A stretch of 64,000 bases of DNA from Halorarius litoreus (GTDB lineage Archaea > Halobacteriota > Halobacteria > Halobacteriales > Haloarculaceae), in NCBI RefSeq assembly GCF_024362405.1, contig NZ_CP101454.1, forward strand, positions 3,938,299-4,002,298, in the 5' to 3' direction. Positions 31,665 through 39,281 of this stretch are shown here, one piece after another; positions within the stretch are counted from its first letter, which is position 1; each line of letters starts with the position of its first letter. Under the pieces are notes generated by a model, which made no database searches, was not told where the DNA came from, and saw only the letters and a list, made by a program, of their open reading frames with translations. Made by a program: the position numbers and the translations under genes.

Positions 31665-33140
31665 TCAGATTCCGAGCGACTCGAACGTCTCCTCGATGAG
31701 CGGCGGGCCCGTGTACGCTCCGGGGACGTCCGCCGCCCGCCAGTGGCTCGTGAACGCGAACGGGTCCTGTTCCTCGAGTTCCTCGCGGGTCAGGTCGCCG
31801 CGCGACTGGTCCGACTCCTCCTCGTCGTGCCAGTGCGGACTCGTCGACCGGGTGTACGGCTGGCCGCGGAGTCCGACGGTCATGTCCGCAGACAGCGCGT
31901 GCCCGGAGAACAGCCCGGCGCCGGCCTCCGCGGTGCCGGCGTGGCCGTCGCTCGCTCGCCCAGTTTCGATCTGCTCGAGCACCGTCGAGACGTCGTTCGA
32001 GCCGCCGCCCCACTCGAGGCCCGCGATGGGAGCGATGGTGGCATCCTCGCCGAGCCACTCCATCGCGTACTGGACGGCGTGTTCGAAGTAGTCGGTGTCG
32101 TCGGTGTACACCTGCGGGAAGAAGTACGGCACCCAGCCCTCGTGTGACCACTGCGCCCAGTTGCGACCACGGACGCGGTCCCACTCCCACGCCCAGCTCC
32201 CGTTGAACGAGAGCACCTCGTCGTCCATCCGGTCGGTCCACCAGCCGTGGAGGCGTTCGACGAACTCGTCGGTGCCGTGACAGCGCGTGTGGACCGCCCG
32301 CTCGTCGTCGTAGTACGGCTTCGTCGCGTAGTAGGTGTGGTCGATGAGGTTCGCCGGGTCGTCGTCGAAGATGCTGCCGTACCGCTCTTGACAGCGGTGA
32401 CAGACACAGCGGTCGACCGCGAGGTAGCCCGGCTCCTCGATGTGGAGGCCGTCGAGGCCGGGATACTGGTCGAACACCCGACCGAGAACGTGGAGCGTCC
32501 AGTCGTGGCAGTCGATTTCGTTGACGCAGACGGCCTCGCCGCCGACCATCGAGTGCGAGGGGTCGCGGTAGCCGTTCTCCCACTCCTCCAGTCGAATCGA
32601 CGCCCAGTCCGGGTCGCCCGTCGGCAGCACCTCCAGGTCCGGGTTGTACTCCGGAATCCGCAGCGCCGACCGCTTGTACCGGGTGAATGAGTACCAGAGG
32701 TGGACCTCGATGTCTCGTGTGTGTGCCTCGCTGACGAGTTCGCCGAGCGGGTCCCACTGGTGGTCGGGGTTCCAGAAGTCGTAGTAGTCCGACTCGGCGT
32801 ACGCGGGTTCCCCGAGGAGCGACGCCACGCCGTCGCTCTCGATCCACGCGAACACCGTGTTGAGCCCGGACTCCTCGGCGCGGTCGAGCCACTCGCGCAT
32901 CTTCTGTCGGCCCGTGGGTACCTCGGCGGTGTCCCAGTACCAGAGCGGCATCATGTAGACCCCCCTGACCTCCGGCTCTACGGCCGACAGCGTGTCGTCG
33001 ACCGGGTCCGTGGGGTCCGTGTCATCCACCGCAGCCCCGACGCCCGAGAACGCCGTCGACCCGAGGAGTGCGGAACCGCCCTGTAACAGCCTGCGTCGTG
33101 ATACGTCTCGCCACTCGTCGTGACCATCGCGTCCCTCCAT
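31665..33140 (-). CDS. Tat-exported putative glycoside hydrolase (GHL10/TIM-barrel-like)
   Basis: Protein of 491 residues with Tat signal SRRRLLQGG (about 14-22). The mature part starts EVRGVYMMPLWYW and alternates helices with strand motifs of a TIM barrel: AEESGLNTVFAWIESDG, HTRDIEVHLWYSF, GLDGLHIEEPGYL, EVLSFNGSWAWEW, APIAGLEWGGG. Such openings recur in GHL10/DUF187-type hydrolases. GLHIEEP offers a candidate acid pair (two Glu), but catalytic residues are not proven. CVCHRCQ (about 241-247), a CxCxxC, suggests a metal or disulfide site. Substrate unknown; an extracellular polysaccharide is likely. Confidence 0.7.
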   Translation of the reverse strand: MEGRDGHDEWRDVSRRRLLQGGSALLGSTAFSGVGAAVDDTDPTDPVDDTLSAVEPEVRGVYMMPLWYWDTAEVPTGRQKMREWLDRAEESGLNTVFAWIESDGVASLLGEPAYAESDYYDFWNPDHQWDPLGELVSEAHTRDIEVHLWYSFTRYKRSALRIPEYNPDLEVLPTGDPDWASIRLEEWENGYRDPSHSMVGGEAVCVNEIDCHDWTLHVLGRVFDQYPGLDGLHIEEPGYLAVDRCVCHRCQERYGSIFDDDPANLIDHTYYATKPYYDDERAVHTRCHGTDEFVERLHGWWTDRMDDEVLSFNGSWAWEWDRVRGRNWAQWSHEGWVPYFFPQVYTDDTDYFEHAVQYAMEWLGEDATIAPIAGLEWGGGSNDVSTVLEQIETGRASDGHAGTAEAGAGLFSGHALSADMTVGLRGQPYTRSTSPHWHDEEESDQSRGDLTREELEEQDPFAFTSHWRAADVPGAYTGPPLIEETFESLGI

Positions 33141-33250
33141 CCTGTCTGAACGATAATGGGAAATACACCCCTAAGTGCGTTTTTCGCGGGGAGCGTATAG
33201 CTCGAGCCGACATATCAGAGGTCAAATGAGTATGCCCCGACGAAGCCGAC

Positions 33251-33679
33251 TCAGATGAGCCGCAGCGTCCGCGCGTACCAGGCCGCGCTCACGGGCACGA
33301 GGAGGGCGACGACCGCCAGCAGCCACCGGTGGAGTTCCATGAGCGTCGCCGCGAGCCCATCGAGCGAGCCGAGCTGGAGCGGGACGCTCGCGGGCACCGT
33401 CACGGCCCACAGCGCCGAGATGAGGAAGATGAACAGCCCGAAGACGAGCCCCGCGCCCGCGACGAGCGAGGGGTCGGAGCGCTCCTCGCGGCCGGCGGCG
33501 AAGACGATGACGCCGACGAGCGCGAACAGCCCCCCGGCGAGCGGCGTGATGGCACCGGCGCCGTAGTACGCGCCGACGGCAGAGGACTCGGCGACGAGGA
33601 GATAGGGGATCGTGAGCACCAGCAACACGAGGAGACAGCCGACGATACCGACGGTGGGCGCGGCCTTCACGTCGTCCAT
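33251..33679 (-). CDS. four-helix membrane protein (DUF7548-like)
   Basis: Protein of 142 residues with about four membrane helices (roughly 8-29, 41-61, 72-92 and 112-136). Short, mostly uncharged loops; no catalytic motif. ATG 33677-33679 is preceded by a TATA-like ATTTAAGGG on the minus strand, centred about 27 bp away. The longer upstream frame runs across the DUF5798-like gene on the other strand and is rejected. Function unknown. Confidence 0.8.
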   Translation of the reverse strand: MDDVKAAPTVGIVGCLLVLLVLTIPYLLVAESSAVGAYYGAGAITPLAGGLFALVGVIVFAAGREERSDPSLVAGAGLVFGLFIFLISALWAVTVPASVPLQLGSLDGLAATLMELHRWLLAVVALLVPVSAAWYARTLRLI

Positions 33680-33757
33680 ACACCGAGGTGCGAACGGACC
33701 ACCCTTAAATGCTGACGAGAGGGAAAGCGTCACGGGCGTTCGCCCGATAGGACAGGT

Positions 33758-34039
33758 ATGGTTGGACTCGGAGACACGGCGAAGAAGATCCAGACCGTCG
33801 CGGACAAAGCCGAGAAGACGTACAAGCGGCTCGAAGAGCTTCGCGAGCAGGTGAACCAGACGCGCGACACCGTCAACGACACCAACGAACGGGTCGCGCA
33901 ACTGGAGACCGAGATGGCCGAACAGCGCGCCCTCATCGAGGCGCTCGCCACCGAGTTGGGTGTCGACGTCGACAGCGTACTGGCGACAGCGGCCATCGAG
34001 GAGGCCGAACCCGATATCCAGGTACGAGACCGGAACTGA
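33758..34039 (+). CDS. coiled-coil protein (DUF5798-like)
   Basis: Soluble protein of 93 residues that is almost wholly helical: heptad pattern from KIQTVADKAEKTYKRLEELR through RDTVNDTNERVAQLETEMAE (about 10-60), then a short acidic tail. It resembles the haloarchaeal DUF5798 family (from memory). Probably forms oligomers. Starts 79 bp from the divergent DUF7548-like gene and ends 40 bp before the cysteine-synthase-like gene, same strand, possible operon. Confidence 0.82.
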   Translation: MVGLGDTAKKIQTVADKAEKTYKRLEELREQVNQTRDTVNDTNERVAQLETEMAEQRALIEALATELGVDVDSVLATAAIEEAEPDIQVRDRN

Positions 34040-34079
34040 GCCCGGTTCACTTTTGGTGGACGGAAACTTTTGCCCCGGC

Positions 34080-35060
34080 ATGACCACCCATCGGGAGCCG
34101 CTCGACTCCGTACTCGACACCATCGGTGAGACGCCGCTGGTCCGCGTGCATGCCGCACCCGAGTCGGTCCCCGTCTACGCGAAACTCGAGTCGTTCAATC
34201 CGGGCGCCTCGGTCAAGGACCGCATCGGGAAGTACATGCTCGAACGGATGCTGGAGCGCGGGGACGTCAGCGAGGGCGGGACGGTCATCGAACCCACCGC
34301 GGGCAACACCGGCATCGGCATCGCCGTCGCGGCCCGGCAACTGGGTCTGCAGGCGGTGTTCGTCGTCCCCGAGCGGTTCTCGAAGGAGAAACAGCAGTTG
34401 ATGCGCGCGCTCGGCGCGGAGGTCATCAACACCCCCACCGACGACGGGATGGGTGGCGCCATCGAGCGCGCACACGAGCTCGCCGCCGAACTCGACGACG
34501 CGGTTGTCCCCCAGCAGTTCGCCAACCCGCTCAACAGCGAGGCGCACTACGCGACCACCGCCCCCGAGATATACGAGGCGCTCGACGGCGAGGTGGGAGC
34601 CATCGTCGCCGGGTGTGGCACCGCGGGAACGCTGATGGGGATGGCCCGGTACGGCCGCGAACAGCACCCCGACACCTACGTCTGTGCGGTCGAGCCCGAG
34701 GGGTCGATGTACGCGGCGTTCGCCGGCGAGTCGCCCGAGGAAGCCGACTACAAGACGGAGGGGATCGGCACACACAACCCGGCGACGAACGAGCTGTTCG
34801 ATCCAGAGCTGGTCGACGAGATTCGGGCCGTCGCCGACCGCGATGCGCACGACGAACTGAAGCGCCTCGCGCGCGAGGAGGGCCATCTCGTCGCCTCCTC
34901 CGCCGGCGCGGCCGCCGTCGCATCGCTCGACGTGGCCGAGCGCGCCGCGCGCGGCGACCTCGATCTCCCCCACGACTCGGTCGTCACGGTGTTCCCCGAC
35001 TCCGCCGAGCGGTATCTCTCGAAGGGCATCTATCGGTCGTTCGAGCAGTGGGAGGGGTAG
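34080..35060 (+). CDS. PLP-dependent cysteine synthase family enzyme
   Basis: Fold-type II PLP enzyme of 326 residues, which replaces an O-activated serine's leaving group with a thiol or makes a cystathionine-type product. The PLP lysine is Lys46 in NPGASVKDRIG; the substrate loop EPTAGNTGIG (about 70-79) and the phosphate loop GCGTAGTLMG (about 178-187) are conserved. The C-terminal part EKEGILVG-equivalent is AREEGHLVASSAGAA. CysK and cystathionine beta-synthase forms look alike here; no CBS domains follow. ATG 34080 is used; upstream codons overlap the DUF5798-like gene. Confidence 0.9.
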   Translation: MTTHREPLDSVLDTIGETPLVRVHAAPESVPVYAKLESFNPGASVKDRIGKYMLERMLERGDVSEGGTVIEPTAGNTGIGIAVAARQLGLQAVFVVPERFSKEKQQLMRALGAEVINTPTDDGMGGAIERAHELAAELDDAVVPQQFANPLNSEAHYATTAPEIYEALDGEVGAIVAGCGTAGTLMGMARYGREQHPDTYVCAVEPEGSMYAAFAGESPEEADYKTEGIGTHNPATNELFDPELVDEIRAVADRDAHDELKRLAREEGHLVASSAGAAAVASLDVAERAARGDLDLPHDSVVTVFPDSAERYLSKGIYRSFEQWEG

Positions 35061-35182
35061 AAAGCGAGCAGGCGGAGCGACGGTAAGCCGGGATTCACCG
35101 CGAGTACGCCCGGCGAAACGCCCATCTCCGCGCAGTACGCCGGCTATAACTATTCGCTCGGTGGTCGTAGCCCGCGAGCGTC

Positions 35183-35356
35183 ATGGGACTGTTGAGCGGA
35201 CTCAGGTCGATGCTCGGCTCGGAGAACCGAACGTTCCACTACCGGTGTCTGGCGTGTGACACCGCGTTCGAATCGCCCAACCCGGTGATGGCGGAGGTAA
35301 CGTGCCCGGAGTGCCGGGCGACGCGGATCCGGAGCATCGCCGCCCCCGAGGCGTAA
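35183..35356 (+). CDS. 57-residue zinc-ribbon protein
   Basis: Short gene encoding MGLLSGLRSMLGSENRTFHY, then CLAC and, 16 residues later, CPEC. The two CxxC pairs build a rubredoxin-like zinc ribbon. Ends ...SIAAPEA with TAA at 35354-35356. An amphipathic N-terminal helix precedes the ribbon. No partner can be named. It is flanked by a 122-bp upstream gap and a convergent membrane protein gene 9 bp away. Confidence 0.75.
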   Translation: MGLLSGLRSMLGSENRTFHYRCLACDTAFESPNPVMAEVTCPECRATRIRSIAAPEA

Positions 35357-35365
35357 GCCCAGCGG

Positions 35366-36238
35366 CTACGGACGGGGCGTCGCCCGCTCGTCGACGGTGT
35401 CGCGCGAGCCGGTCGACTCCCTGTCGGTCGGGCCGAGCGCCCGCAGGAACCCACCGACGGCGAGGAGTCCGAGCACGCTCAGGAGCCCGAAGACGACGAG
35501 CATCGGGAGGGGGACGGGCTCGCCCGCCCGGAGCATGAACCCCGCCATCGAGAGGATGGCGAGCCCGAGCGTCGCCCCTTTCACGAGGAGGATGCCGGTC
35601 AGGACGTACCCCCACGGTCGGCGCCGGGCGAGCAGATACGCGGCGAGGAGGAACCCGGGCAGTACGACGCCTAAATCGAGAACGTGGACCACGTTCGTCG
35701 GGAGACCCGTCCCTGCGATGCTCGTCGGGACCGTGTTCGACAGCGTCGCGGTGAGGAGCTCCGAGAGCCACAGCGCCGCGACGAGCACGGCGACGAGCAC
35801 CTGGTAGCCGACGTACGGTCGGACCGACCGGTCGCCGAACGCCCGCTTCAGGGCCGCGGGGTCGAGGTGGAGCAGCCCGCCGACGAGCGTGGCGAGCGAC
35901 AGCCCGAACACGGCGACGTACACGAGGAACAGCGCGTTGAACCGCGCGATGACCGCATAGGTCGCGTACGTGTACAGCAGGTAGCCGACCGTGCCGAGCC
36001 AGACGACGTAGCCCCGACGAGAGCCACGGCTCGCGTACCAGAGCCCGACGGCGAGTGCGGGCACCGCGACGGCGAGCGTCAGGAGGTCCTGGCCGTACGA
36101 CTGCGGGAGCAGGACCGCCGGGTCCCGGCGGTAGAACCCCTCGACGAAGAGGCCGACGCCGCTGGCGAGCGCCGCCAGCACCAGCGCCGCGACCGAAGTG
36201 AGCTGGAACCGCAGGGGGACCGCACTCGAGGCGGTCAC
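35366..36238 (-). CDS. eight-helix membrane protein, function unknown
   Basis: Protein of 290 residues with about eight hydrophobic helices and short loops, ending in a charged tail (TDRESTGSRDTVDERATPRP). No transporter signature, no catalytic motif. GTG 36236-36238 overlaps the TGA of the flavodoxin gene (GTGA), indicating co-translation. Membrane redox partner or quinone-linked role could be guessed from the flavodoxin neighbour but is not supported by motifs. Confidence 0.78.
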   Translation of the reverse strand: MTASSAVPLRFQLTSVAALVLAALASGVGLFVEGFYRRDPAVLLPQSYGQDLLTLAVAVPALAVGLWYASRGSRRGYVVWLGTVGYLLYTYATYAVIARFNALFLVYVAVFGLSLATLVGGLLHLDPAALKRAFGDRSVRPYVGYQVLVAVLVAALWLSELLTATLSNTVPTSIAGTGLPTNVVHVLDLGVVLPGFLLAAYLLARRRPWGYVLTGILLVKGATLGLAILSMAGFMLRAGEPVPLPMLVVFGLLSVLGLLAVGGFLRALGPTDRESTGSRDTVDERATPRP

Positions 36239-36798
36239 GGCGTGGCCTCCGTCGGTTCGCTGGTCTCGACGATCGCCGCGAAGTCGTCGGTGAACGCCGT
36301 GACGGCGTCCCAGTCGGTGTACTCGTAGTCGCGGGAGGCGTCGGTGTCACCCGTGAAGTCCGCGGCGATGCGCTTCATGAGCCGGCGCTTCAGGAAGCCG
36401 TACTGCGAGTAGCGGAACGCCCCGCCGAAGATGCCGACGATGTCAGGCTCCCAGCCGGTCGCCTCACGGAACTCCGCGACGTACTGTCGGGCTTCGGCCT
36501 GTCGCTCGGGGTCTTCGGACGCGGCGGAGAGGCTCACCTCGAAGAAGCCGTTCGGCATCGCGTCGAGGGCGTCCCGGTGCGTGCGCGCGAACTTGACCAT
36601 CGAGTCCTGTGCCTTCCCGAGGTGGATGGAGGCACCGAGGAGGACGGCGTCGTAGTCGGCGAGGTCGACCCCACGGAGGTCGGCGACGTTGTTCGCGGTC
36701 ACCTCGTGGCCGGCGTCTCGGAGTCGCTCGGTGATTCGGTCGGCGACCGTCGCCGTCTGTCCCTCTCCCGTGGCGTAGACGAGCAGGATTGCTGCCAT
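36235..36798 (-). CDS. flavodoxin-domain protein (protoporphyrinogen oxidase HemG-like)
   Basis: Protein of 187 residues with the flavodoxin fold. The FMN phosphate loop YATGEGQTATVADRI (about 8-22) replaces the usual SxTGxT form, as in HemG-type menaquinone-dependent protoporphyrinogen IX dehydrogenases. VLLGASIHLGKAQDSMVKF and FFEVSLSAAS match that family, as does the C-terminal FGGAFRYSQYGFLKRRLMKR. It is cytosolic. Its likely role is heme biosynthesis or quinone-linked electron transfer. ATG 36796-36798 is used. Confidence 0.87.
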   Translation of the reverse strand: MAAILLVYATGEGQTATVADRITERLRDAGHEVTANNVADLRGVDLADYDAVLLGASIHLGKAQDSMVKFARTHRDALDAMPNGFFEVSLSAASEDPERQAEARQYVAEFREATGWEPDIVGIFGGAFRYSQYGFLKRRLMKRIAADFTGDTDASRDYEYTDWDAVTAFTDDFAAIVETSEPTEATP

Positions 36799-36923
36799 GG
36801 TGTTCACCAGCTACCTCTTGGCTGGCTGTGGCGATAAGGCGCTACCGTGTGTCTCAGCCAGTGAGAGTCGGCGGGGACACCGTCGGGGGACCACTTTTTG
36901 CCCTGTCCGTGCGTAGCCCGTCC

Positions 36924-37850
36924 ATGAGACTCCGCAACCTGCTGCTGGGTGCGGCCGGCACCGCCGGTGGTGTCGCACTCGCCAACCGTCTCCTCCGTGC
37001 GCCGCCCGCGGACCCACCGCTCGGTCGCGAGCAGTCGACGTATCGCTGGCGGGGGTTCGACGTGGCGTACACCGACGCCGGCGACCCGGACGACCCCGAC
37101 ATCCTGCTCCTCCACGGGGTCAACGCCGCCGGCTCCTCACACGAGTTCGTGAACGTCGTCGGAGACCTCGCCGACGAGTACCACGTCATCGCCCCGGACC
37201 TGCCGGGATTCGGGGGCTCCGACCGCCCATCCCTGCTCTACTCGGGGTCGCTGTACGTCGCGTTCGTCCGTGAGTTCCTGCGCGACATCGTCGACGAGGA
37301 GCCGACCATCGTCGCCTCCTCGCTCTCGGCGTCGTACGCAGCGGTCGCCGCCGAACAGGAACCCGTCGGCGAGCTCGTGTTGGTCTGTCCGACCGCGACC
37401 GCCATCCCCGGCCGGCGGGTGTGGCTCCGCTCGCTCCTGCGGTCGCCGGTCGTCGGGGAGGGACTGTTCAACCTCGTCGTCTCGAAACCGTCCATCCGGA
37501 AGAACCTCGCGGACCACGGGTTTGCCGACCCCGACAACGTCTCCGACGAGTGGATCGCGTACGACTGGGAGACGGCCCACCAGCCCGGCTCGCGCTACGC
37601 GCCGGCGTCGTTCGTGAGCGGGTTCCTCAACCTCGACGTGGACCTCGTGGCGGTCCTCGCCGACGTCGACGTCCCTACGACGATTATTTGGGGGAGCGAG
37701 GCCCGGATGCCCGACCCCGGCACGGGCCGCGACCTCGCAGACGAGATCGGCGCCGCGTTTCACGTCATCGAGGGCGCGGACCTTCTGCCGCACGCGGAAC
37801 GCCCCGAGGCGTTTCTGGAGGCACTGGAGGCGAAGACGATACCGACGTAG
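36924..37850 (+). CDS. alpha/beta hydrolase with unusual nucleophile elbow
   Basis: Protein of 308 residues. N-terminal hydrophobic, Ala/Gly-rich stretch (about 6-20) may anchor it. Fold markers: DILLLHGVNAAGSSHEFVN (oxyanion loop, about 60-78), VIAPDLPGFGGSD, and the elbow IVASSLSASYA where the family has GxSxG; here it reads S-L-S-A-S. The acid/His parts are IIWGSEARMPDP and the C-terminal DLLPHAERPEAF. Family esterase or C-C hydrolase, substrate unknown. Divergent from the flavodoxin gene. Confidence 0.87.
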   Translation: MRLRNLLLGAAGTAGGVALANRLLRAPPADPPLGREQSTYRWRGFDVAYTDAGDPDDPDILLLHGVNAAGSSHEFVNVVGDLADEYHVIAPDLPGFGGSDRPSLLYSGSLYVAFVREFLRDIVDEEPTIVASSLSASYAAVAAEQEPVGELVLVCPTATAIPGRRVWLRSLLRSPVVGEGLFNLVVSKPSIRKNLADHGFADPDNVSDEWIAYDWETAHQPGSRYAPASFVSGFLNLDVDLVAVLADVDVPTTIIWGSEARMPDPGTGRDLADEIGAAFHVIEGADLLPHAERPEAFLEALEAKTIPT

Positions 37851-37869
37851 TGTTCAAATATTGTACGAG

Positions 37870-38118
37870 CAGCCGCGCGACCCTAGGGAGCGCGGTTCCC
37901 GACGAGTGAACGTAGTGAACGAGTCGTACCGCTCGCGGACTAACGCCAGCCGAGCGAAGCGAGGCTGGCAGCAGGAGCAAGCGGTATTTTTCCCCACGAG
38001 AAGACGTTCCTGCTCGGTCGCTTCACTCCCTGCGCGGGGCTGCGACTTCCCTGTTCTCGTTCGGCCTTCGGCCTCACGAGAACAAGGTTTTGCCGGGGGG
38101 TCGAGGGCCGTAGGCCCG
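37870..38118. repeat. hairpin-rich intergenic stretch
   Basis: The 292-bp gap between the hydrolase and the small protein at 38143 has no gene but is full of inverted repeats: GCCAGCC/GGCTGGC (37945-37969) around GAGCGAAGCGA; GTTCTCGT/ACGAGAAC (38053-38083) with an inner GGCC/GGCC; and an imperfect GGGGTC..GGCC/GGCC..GACCCC near 38096-38125. GTGAACGTAGTGAACGAGTC at about 37906-37925 is a further near-palindrome. The spacing is irregular and arms are unrelated to each other. Confidence 0.7.
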
Positions 38119-38142
38119 AGACCCCTCGCGCAAAAAGTGGGT

Positions 38143-38427
38143 TTACATCCCCATGTCCGCAGCCGGCTCGGGCACCGGCAGGTCGTGAGGGGCGACGCCG
38201 AGCAGTTCGGCGGCGTGGTCGAGCGCCATGTCGAACCCGTAGTAGCGTTCGAGTTCGTCGCCATCCGCGGTGGGCCGAACCTTGAGCATCGCGTAGCCGT
38301 CGATGTTCTGGGCGATGGCCGCGGTGTGGCCGTCGCGGTCGAAGGTGAGAACGCGCTCCGCATCCGTCTCGACGTAGCGGGCGGTGATGCCGTTCGCCTC
38401 GGCAGTGGCGGCGGACTGCTCGGTCAT
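38143..38427 (-). CDS. small conserved-looking soluble protein (DUF7111-like)
   Basis: Acidic protein of 94 residues without membrane helices. A beta-strand-rich centre (ARYVETDAERVLTFDRDGHT and YAMLKVRPTADGDELERYYG) and a C-terminal helical end (AAELLGVAPHDLPVPEPAAD). I recall DUF7111 for such proteins but cannot confirm. Function unknown. The hairpin-rich stretch lies directly after its stop. Confidence 0.72.
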   Translation of the reverse strand: MTEQSAATAEANGITARYVETDAERVLTFDRDGHTAAIAQNIDGYAMLKVRPTADGDELERYYGFDMALDHAAELLGVAPHDLPVPEPAADMGM

Positions 38428-38479
38428 GTCCCCGGATAGGGACGGCGGCCTGTCTTATCTGTCGGTTCCGGCGGCGCGG

Positions 38480-38881
38480 TCAGTCCTGGTCCGCCGCCAG
38501 CAGGTCGGCCATCGCAGCCTCGTCCATCTCCGTCGGTTCGAGGAGGTCGAACGTGTTGCCGTCGGGGTCCTCGAACACGCACTCGGTGCCCCACGGCATC
38601 TCCGTGGGCTCGCCGTGGAACGTCACACCCGCCTCGGTCAGGCCGTCGTAGTCGGCGTGGACGTCGTCGCTGGCGAGGACGAAGGTCCCCTCACCGCCGC
38701 CGTCGCCTTGCTGGAGGACCAACTGGAGGAACTCGCGGTCGGGGAGGCCGACGGTGAGCCAGCGACCCGACTCCATCGGCACGTCGTCGCGGACCTCGAA
38801 TCCGAGCGTCTCGGTGTAGAACGTGCGGGCGGCATCTTGATCAGCGACGAGCACGGGGGCGTGTGTGATGTCGGTCAACAT
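38480..38881 (-). CDS. VOC-superfamily (glyoxalase/dioxygenase-fold) protein
   Basis: Protein of 133 residues with two beta-alpha-beta-beta-beta units. Features: TDITHAPVLVADQDAARTFY opening, GLPDREFLQLVLQQ, DDVHADYDGLTEAGVTF and the closing VFEDPDGNTFDLLEP. The metal-binding positions (His7-like, Glu in the last strand) are plausible but only Glu in the last strand is certain. The activity could be lactoylglutathione lyase-like, dioxygenase or resistance protein. ATG 38879-38881 is used. Confidence 0.85.
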   Translation of the reverse strand: MLTDITHAPVLVADQDAARTFYTETLGFEVRDDVPMESGRWLTVGLPDREFLQLVLQQGDGGGEGTFVLASDDVHADYDGLTEAGVTFHGEPTEMPWGTECVFEDPDGNTFDLLEPTEMDEAAMADLLAADQD

Positions 38882-39008
38882 CGCGAGTGAGGAGAGGCTG
38901 TGAGCGGGGAAATAGTCGAGCCGAGCGCCCGGAGCGAAAGTGAACCTCGCGGGTGGTGGTTCACCCCGAACCACACCGCATTTGACCCGTCCCTGCCTCC
39001 CGGTGGTC

Positions 39009-39281
39009 ATGACCGAGTGGCTCGCCAGCGGGATGCGCCGCGACATCTGTGTCCTGCTGTACGGCGAGGAGCGCAGCACACAGAAACTGAAATCCGCGCT
39101 TCAGGACCGCTACGACCGCCGCATCCGGCCGAAGCAGTTCCGGGGCGCGCTGCGGGCGCTCGAAGACGACGGCTACGTCGAGAAGCGCGTCGACGGACTC
39201 GCGGACGTGTTCTCGCTGACCGAGGCCGGCGAGCGCGGCGTCGAGCGGCAGTACGAGTGGCTGACGGAGCGAGTCAGTTGA
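39009..39281 (+). CDS. winged-helix DNA-binding protein (PadR-like)
   Basis: Protein of 90 residues forming one winged helix: helix DICVLLYGEERSTQKLKSAL, recognition helix region IRPKQFRGALRALEDDGYVE, wing KRVDGLADVFSLTEAGERG. Spacing agrees with PadR or MarR-like regulators. No sensor domain. It overlaps the convergent acyl-CoA dehydrogenase by 8 bp; that gene is a conceivable target, but no operator was found. Confidence 0.8.
   Translation: MTEWLASGMRRDICVLLYGEERSTQKLKSALQDRYDRRIRPKQFRGALRALEDDGYVEKRVDGLADVFSLTEAGERGVERQYEWLTERVS

Noticed and set aside
37870..38118. Rho-independent terminator or riboswitch
   Set aside because: No U-tract follows the stems and no known riboswitch core was seen; archaeal termination does not need such stems.
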